Program-made: the position numbers and the translations under genes
In this document: positions 57,990 to 64,000 of the stretch, piece after piece
How the letters are laid out: each line of letters begins with the position of its first letter
Position numbering within the stretch: the first letter of the stretch is position 1
Notes under the pieces: generated by a model
Told to the model about the DNA's origin: nothing
Seen by the model: only the letters and a program-made list of their open reading frames with translations
The model's database searches: none
Assembly: GCF_003255815.1 (NCBI RefSeq)
Contig: NC_037686.1
Location: 54,161,888 to 54,225,887 of the forward strand
Length of the DNA stretch: 64,000 bases
Origin: Theropithecus gelada
Taxonomy: Eukaryota > Chordata > Mammalia > Primates > Cercopithecidae
Reading direction: 5' to 3'

Positions 57990-58650
57990 ATTTAGACATT
58001 ATCCAGCCATAGAATCATAATCTCACTGTTTACTGTAGCACTATTCACAATAGCCAAGATAGGGAATGAACCTAAGTGTCCATCAATGAATGAATGAAGA
58101 AAATATGTGCATATATACAACAGAATAGTATTCAGTCATAAAAAAAAGAGTGAAATCTTGTAATTTGCAACAACACGATGGAACTGGAGGACACTGTGTT
58201 AAATGAAATAAGCCCGGCACAAAAAGAAACATACTGTATGTTCTTACTCAGATGTGGGAGCTAATTTAAAAAAAAAATAGAATTCATGGAGATAGGGAGT
58301 AGAATGACGGTTATCAGTGGCTGGGAAGGGTAGTGTGGAGGGGGCAGATAGAAACAGATTGGCTAATGGGTACAAAATACAGTTAGATAGAAGGAGTAAG
58401 ATCTACTGTTTGGTAGCAAAATAGTGTGACTATAGTCAACAATAATTTTATTGTATATTTCAAAATAACTAAGAGTAGAATTGCAATGTTCCTAACACAA
58501 ATAAATTATAAATACTTGAGGTGGATGTGTACCTCAGTTACACACACATGCAGTTACACGGCATATGCTTGTATCAAAATATCACATGTACCTCATGAAT
58601 ATGTATAACTATTATGTATCCATAACTAAAAATTAAAAATCTAAAACAGT
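57990..58650 (+). mobile_element. L1MA/L1MB-type LINE 3' end
   Basis: ORF2 tail and 3' UTR: 'gtagcactattcacaatagc', 'taagtgtccatcaatgaatg', 'acaacacgatggaactggag', 'atgttcttactcagatgtgg', 'ctactgtttggtagcaaaat', 'gtgactatagtcaacaataa', 'caaaatatcacatgtacctc', ending 'ccataactaaaaattaaaaa'. The 3' UTR order is that of L1MA/L1MB elements. Confidence 0.9.
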
Positions 58651-59059
58651 TGTTCTGATTTTCTTAAAATTATGTCAGGTTGACTTGAAATAATCATAAT
58701 AAAAATGACAAAAATTAAGACAATAAAGAATATCATAAGTTAAAAAGCAACAACAAAAAGTATCATAACCTTATAAAGTTGAAATTTATTTTACAGGTAA
58801 CATTGTCCATTGAATAGAACGATTCTTTGGAACCTAGTTATTTAAGCACTGTTTCAACCTTTTCCATGAGAATAAAATCAGTAACAGGCAACCAATTCCA
58901 TTTTAAAACATTTCTAATCCTAAAAATGCTTCCTTATATGCATTTAAATAAATTTTCTAATACAATTCACTATTTCCCCTCTGGACCAATAATAAAGTAA
59001 TTTAACAAGTTTTCCAGGTATAAAGGCTATATAAATTCTATTCACTCAGTTTTATTTGT

Positions 59060-60000
59060 AACTTCCACTTATTGGTTCTTATAGAGACCTGAATACATTT
59101 TTATGGAAAACATAAAATTTATACAAATAAGGAGCCCTTTGACTCACCCTTAATCCTACTGAGTGAGCCATTATTGTCAGTTTGTTATGAATTATTCCAG
59201 ATATTTATTTCTTTATGCTCATGGGGAAATATTTTGTTTTATGGATTTTTTTCCATGAACCATAATACATATATATTATATGCAATATGCTTTTATTTGA
59301 ATTTGATAAATCTTGATCTCTATACATCAGAACCCATATATCTTCTTTCATTTTAACTGCTGCATGGTATTCCATAGCTATGCCATGTATACAACATAAT
59401 TGCAATACACCCTTAGGATATCTTCTTTTTAAGACATGATCTTGCTCTGCCACCCAGACTGGAGTGCAGTGGTGCAATCACAGCTCACTGTACTCCGGAA
59501 CACCTGAGCTCAAGTGATCCTCCTGCCTCAGCCTCTTGAGAAGCTGAGACTGCAGGTGTGCACCCCCATGGCCTGGGTAATTATTAAATTTTTTTGTAGA
59601 GACAGGGTCTTGCTGTATTGCCCAGGCTGGTCTTAAACACTCGGCCTCAAGCAATCCTACTGCCTCAGCCTCTCAAACTGCTGGGATTACAGGTGGGTAT
59701 TTTCAGTGAAGGGCAATTAATAAAACTGCCAGAGTAAACATCCTTGTAAATGTTTTTGTGTGTGTGTGTCTGTACCTTTGTGTATATTCATTTGTATACA
59801 AAAGTTTTCAAAATTACATATAAACAAATGTGCCTTTTTAAAGCATTGATCATACCAAATTACTCTGCAATAACAACCAAGCAATTTTACACCCACTAGC
59901 AGATTATGAGAATCTCCATTTCCTCACATTCCCACCAATATTTTATATATCAGTATTTGTATCTTTTCCCAATCTGAAACAATTACTTTTTTGAAGTCAT
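59060..60000 (-). mobile_element. L1M-type LINE 3' region split by an AluJ
   Basis: The plus strand reads as a reversed old L1: 'ttctttcattttaactgctg', 'catggtattccatagctatg', then after the Alu 'gccagagtaaacatccttgt', 'accaaattactctgcaataa', 'tttacacccactagcagatt', 'cctcacattcccaccaatat', 'cccaatctgaaacaattac'. On the minus strand the peptide MEYHAAVKMKEDI (near 59344-59382) is a decayed form of the L1 ORF2 C-terminal MEYYAAIK motif. Confidence 0.75.
59425..59694 (-). mobile_element. AluJ SINE, 5'-truncated
   Basis: Reverse-oriented old Alu: 'gatcttgctctgccacccag', 'gctcactgtactccggaaca', 'gaacacctgagctcaagtga', 'agggtcttgctgtattgccc', ending 'ctgggattacagg' without the last roughly 20 bases of the Alu 5' end. 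AluJ-type positions throughout. Confidence 0.93.
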
Positions 60001-60004
60001 ATGG

Positions 60005-61150
60005 AATATTTCTGTAAAACCTTTTCTTCTTCAATACTCTCCAGTTCCTTTAATTCCATCTTTACAGGTCCTGATTTTCAGACCTTTCACTATCCCAGCT
60101 TGCCTCCTAGAGATGCTTCAATTTATCAATGTCTGTCTTACAACGTATTTCCAATAACTGATTATAATGATACAAGTGTACTTTGACCTGACCTGTGTAC
60201 AAAATAGAACTATTACCTACCTTGTTCTGAGCTAGTAGATCTTAGTATTTTGTGAGTCACTGTTCTCATTGAGAATCTAACAAAAGATAGGAGCTTTTCT
60301 GCCCCCCATCCCCCACCAAAATACACAGGCATGCAGTATGTACACAAGGTCAAAGATTTTGTGAACCACAGATCCAACATTAATCATTTATTAATGCAGT
60401 CCCATATCACATTTATATTTTGGTAGTGACCTCACAATATTGTTGATTCGTATTGAGTTTGCAATCAACTACATCTCAAGTCTTGTTTACATTAACTACT
60501 GAAACATTACATCTTTCTCAGCCTGTATTTTTTATACTTTTTAAAGCTGGCTACTGAGTGTTTGCATTATTCCTTTTAATTTTGCCTGTTCCATCAGCCC
60601 ACTGAGCTGTTTGTTAACTGTAAGTCTGCTACTAACCTAACTGATGAATGTCTTCATTCATGTCAATGAAAATGATTTAAGTAGGAGCACAACAATATGT
60701 CATTCAGCCTGTCTTCACAGGCTTTTTTTTTTTTTTTTCCAACAAATATTTTTTGAGTGACTTCCATGGGCCAGGCTCTGGAGTAACTATACTGTGACCT
60801 AACACACTTTTCTTCCCTGCAAAGAAACCATATGCAAATTGTTCAATATACTTGATGAAATTCAGCTCTAATTTATGCGTAGTACTCACAGTCTACCAAA
60901 TTAGTAACCTAAACATTAGAATAGGAATTGATACTAGTTTTCATTTCCTGACTGGTTTATCCTTTCAAAAAAAATTTTGACTGGTTTCCAGGGGAGAGGT
61001 GCTGTGCCTGGGGCTGGAACTGCACAGGTGCACAGGACAGAATGAGGCCTCCCTTGCAGCCTGTACTCTGGCAAGGAATTGCAATGCTGAGACTGACTCC
61101 TACTCATCACCACATTCCTTGCTGATTCTGCAAAAAACCCTATTAAAAAG
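60005..61150. other. Unassigned sequence with a T16 tract and a small L2/MIR-like end
   Basis: No gene is recognised. A T16 homopolymer (60723-60738) is followed by 'ccaacaaatattttttgagt' and 'atgggccaggctctggagta' (60739-60785), resembling a reversed L2/MIR 3' end. Confidence 0.4.
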
Positions 61151-61153
61151 TCC

Positions 61154-61432
61154 GGCTGGGCACGGTGGCTCACTCCTATAATCCCAGCACTTTGGGAGGC
61201 TGAGGCGGGCAGATCACCTGAGGTCAGGAGTTCAAGGCCAGCCTGGCCAACATGCAAAACCCTGTCTCTACTAAATACACAACAGTAAGTTGGGCGTGGT
61301 GGCGTGCCTGTAATCGCAGCTACTTGGGAGGCTGAGGCAGGAGAATCACTTGAATCTGGGAGGCAGAGGTTGCAGGGAGCTGAGATTGTACCACCGCACT
61401 CCAGCCTGGGTGACAGAGTGTTACTGTCTCCA
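61154..61432 (+). mobile_element. AluS-type SINE
   Basis: Full-length Alu: 'ggctgggcacggtggctcac', 'tcacctgaggtcaggagttc', 'ggccagcctggccaacatgc', 'gttgcagggagctgagattg', ending 'gttactgtctccaaaagaat'. The A-tail has been replaced by AAT-rich sequence. The 172-codon minus-strand frame (60934-61452) is the usual reversed-Alu frame extended by chance. Confidence 0.95.
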
Positions 61433-61434
61433 AA

Positions 61435-61930
61435 AGAATAATAATAGTACATACTAAAATTTTGTCAACTATAAAGAACAAAGGGAGAGGGTCATGACCT
61501 TGCTCTTTCCAAACTTAAATAACTAACGATTACACTTGACATTATTTGATCAACAGTTAGAGTGGTAAAATTAATGAAATGGTGTCTAAAATAATGTTTG
61601 AGAAATTTTTTGTAAATAAATGAAGCAGAGAAGTAAAACAAAGAGATAGCAAAAATATTGCAACATTAAAAACTAGTGTAATCTAATCCATGGACCATGA
61701 AGATAAATGTCACTTAATGAAATTCATAATATTCTTATTATCTTTGCAAATTCACTGTTATCACCAGAGGCATAACTCCTACTTTATATTCCAAAAAACG
61801 AAGTCCCAGATCTAAATCTCCGAGCCTCTGGCAATCAGGCTTAAAGGTTTCACTATCTAATCATGTCATTGATAATTATAAAGTGTACAGCTCTATTCCT
61901 GGATTTGTGGGTCTCTCACAAATATAAACT
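61435..61930. other. Unassigned AT-rich non-coding sequence
   Basis: No repeat family or gene is recognised. Confidence 0.35.
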
Positions 61931-61934
61931 ATCA

Positions 61935-62160
61935 CCTGGTATTCAATAGATCAGTAGAGCGATTATAGTTAATATGATTCAATTATACATTTCAAAATAG
62001 CCGGAAGATAATATTTTGAATGTCTATAGCATAAAAAAAGAATAAATACTTGGCGTGGTAGATATATATACCAGTTGACCTGATTTGATTATATGAATGT
62101 ATGAAATTATCACATCTACCTCAAAATATATATATACCTAATATGTATCAATAATAAACC
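61935..62160 (+). mobile_element. L1MA/L1MB-type 3' UTR fragment
   Basis: 'gcgattatagttaatatgat', 'tacatttcaaaatagccgga', 'aagaataaatacttggcgtg', 'ttgacctgatttgattatat', 'cacatctacctcaaaatata', ending 'taatatgtatcaataataa'. Same family type as the copy at 57990-58650. Confidence 0.75.
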
Positions 62161-62162
62161 AG

Positions 62163-62167
62163 ATAGA

Positions 62168-62203
<36 letters not shown>

Positions 62204-62220
62204 CAGAGAGATAGACAGAT
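62163..62220 (+). repeat. GA/GACAGA microsatellite
   Basis: (GA)n at 62165-62185, then four GACAGA-type units and GATAGACAGATA. Adjacent to the 3' end of the L1 fragment, so it may have grown from that element's A-rich tail. Confidence 0.9.
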
Positions 62221-62224
62221 AATC

Positions 62225-64000
62225 GTGAGTCTTGCTTCTCCAGAGGGGCACATGACATAGAATTAATTCCAATTCTACTGGAAAAATTTTGTTTGATCTG
62301 ATCAGTGTCAACGAGGGGGGGGAAATCAGGAGTTTTCATCTAAATAGTCACAAATTCCATTTTCAATAACATTCATATCATACAATGAGCTCATTTTTCA
62401 AGCAACTTTTCAAAAATCTGTACAGTACCATGCTTACTGTACTTATGTAAAATAACAAAAGAAGCATATTGATTTGGGATTAATATGGCTTCAAGTCCAT
62501 GCATTCATGGACCTTAATGAGGATGGTAATATTTTAAAAAAACACGAAATTCACTATTAAATTAACATGAGTGGTTTTTTAGCTCCATGGGACAGAAAAG
62601 TGATTTCCTACATAAGCTTAAAGACATAATTAAACATATATTTCATTTCTCTTTCAAGAATATTCTTCTGAGCTTATCTAACTCAGCTGCAGGGAAAGCA
62701 ACCAGCAGTTTCCAGGCAAAAGGAAAACTATCAGTTCTTTATAAGCTGCTTTATGGGTTGTCAATTTCTCTTTTTGTCTTTCCACACTGTCCTCCTCTGT
62801 CTTGATATTGTTAAATTAGAAATTAGTGTTTTACTGGGAAAAATAATATTGCTACAAGTAAAATAAATAAATAAATAGCCAAATTATGAGAATTGTTCTA
62901 ATTACTTTCTAGTTAGCCAGGCAGTTCTGTTGACCTTTACTCTGTGTTTTAAGGAGAAGCTGTTACCAGAAGAAAACTCCACAGTTATAACTGCGCATTA
63001 CATTTTCTAAAAAACCTCAAACTATTCCTATGTTCAGGGAAGTATTTTTACTCAGCATGGGAGCCAAGACTCTGAAAAAGATTATCATACTGTGAGCTTC
63101 TGATTACATGATATTTAATAAGAAATTATTCACAGTACACAATATAAAAAGAGAACAAAAAATATTTTTGTTAAATGTTTTAAGTATATAAAATATATTT
63201 ATATATACTTTTTCTACACAATAGTTACCAAGTGTGAACGAGCCTATAATTCATAAATAAAACTGTCCAGGACTCATCTAACGTAAATTTTATGAAGGAG
63301 TAGGAGAAAATAGTTCCAATGATTGTATTTTGCTTTTGACTATGTTTATAAGGGAATTCTCTTTTACACAGATAGCACAATTGTTATTTTTGTAATTTAG
63401 GATAAGTCTTGTGGGTAGGCAAATTATTTAGCTACTAAATAAAAATACAACTTTATCATTATCAGTTGGTTTTTATTTCTTTCTGTTCTTTTTATCAAGA
63501 ATATTCAACGGCTGGTCCAATGGGAGAAGAAACAGGGTAAATCCTAGGGAGGTCCAGAATCACGTGAAGTGCAGACCAGTAAGAATGTGGTCAGCAGCCT
63601 CAGATCAGCATCAAAGATGCAGATGAATGAGGTATACAGAGTGCAGGGAGAATGATTTGGGGAGGGCGCCCTGCCTTCTCAGGGTCTCTCTTGTCAGCCC
63701 AGCTAGGGCAGTCCCCATCAGAGTACTTAGTATTACAGAGACACAGCCTGGACCCTCTTCCATCTTGAGCTCCTGTAAGTGTGTCTGAGGATTCATGCCT
63801 TCTTGTGAAGAACTCACTTATCTGAGAGTTATAGTTTCATAGTACAATCCCACTCACTTGTTTGTCAATAATCTCTGCATCATCCACCGGGGCCAAGGCC
63901 CTATCTTACCTCTACCCTAACTCCCCTGAATATGCTATACTACAAGATTAAGCATCTATTAAGTCCAGGCTGACTCTCTGGAAATTTCTTTTTTTTTCTT
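62225..64000. other. Unassigned AT-rich non-coding sequence
   Basis: No repeat family, RNA gene or exon is recognised to the end of the window. Minor features are a G-run near 62315, an AAAT/TAAA run near 62862-62877 and very AT-rich DNA near 63180-63212. Confidence 0.35.

Noticed and set aside
60934..61452. 172-codon minus-strand open frame
   Set aside because: It is the common open frame of a reversed Alu (61154-61432) extended into its flanks; the peptide is Alu-derived.
1..64000. CRISPR array, operon, tRNA or rRNA genes, or an undescribed multi-gene system
   Set aside because: The window is primate genomic DNA. No regularly spaced repeats, no tRNA cloverleaf with intact A/B boxes outside old SINEs, and no intact gene cluster was seen.

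Overview
The window is nuclear DNA from a human or great ape. It carries Alu elements of all ages (AluJ, AluS, AluY), including an AluY with the 12-bp deletion that defines the hominoid Yd lineage, plus a 3' end of a young L1PA element and older L1P, L1M, L2, MIR, MaLR (MST, MLT1), ERVL and DNA-transposon relics. I find no functional protein-coding gene and no CpG-island promoter. Every long open frame I examined lies in a repeat or lacks any family resemblance. The best reading is an intergenic or intronic stretch, AT-rich, with the record held almost entirely in layered transposon insertions.

Layout. 0-5 kb: L2/MIR relics, then an MST-type LTR split by an Alu. 7.5-8.5 kb: an MLT1 LTR split by a second MLT1 LTR. 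9.3-13.3 kb: MIR, an L1 3' end, an inverted L1 3' UTR, an AluY with clear target-site duplications and a DNA-transposon relic. 16.9-19.2 kb: a perfect palindrome, two unassigned old repeats and the young AluYd-type insertion. 20-27.6 kb: a G11 tract, three Alus, MIRs, a perfect 26-bp tandem duplication and an MLT1 LTR inserted in an L1M. 28.5-33.7 kb: L2 split by a young L1PA 3' end, an L1M fragment, a chimeric U6-snRNA/L1 retrogene, and a second L2 split by a MER2-like element. 35-39 kb: MLT1, MIR, a poly(A)-tailed sequence of unknown origin, a truncated Alu and an L2 split by a MIR. 39-44.7 kb is mostly unassigned. 44.7-46.9 kb: an L1 3' end, a processed RPL30 pseudogene, an AluJ and a MER20. 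47.4-53.7 kb: L2, L1M 3' UTR, an ERVL-type LTR, and an L1M split by an L1P carrying a Z-DNA-prone microsatellite. 55-64 kb: further L1M fragments on both strands, an AluJ, an AluS and a GA microsatellite.

There are only two gene-derived items, both dead copies made by L1 machinery: the RPL30 processed pseudogene (minus strand) and the U6 part of the U6/L1 chimera (plus strand). No genes work together here. The sequence does give a relative timeline of insertions: L2/MIR first, then MLT1/L1M, L1P and AluJ/S, and last AluY/L1PA. The items most worth a second look are the U6/L1 chimera, the AluYd-type insertion, the 54-bp alternating purine-pyrimidine tract and the G11 tract. Repeat family names come from reading the sequence against remembered consensus features; exact subfamily names and edges would need a RepeatMasker run.
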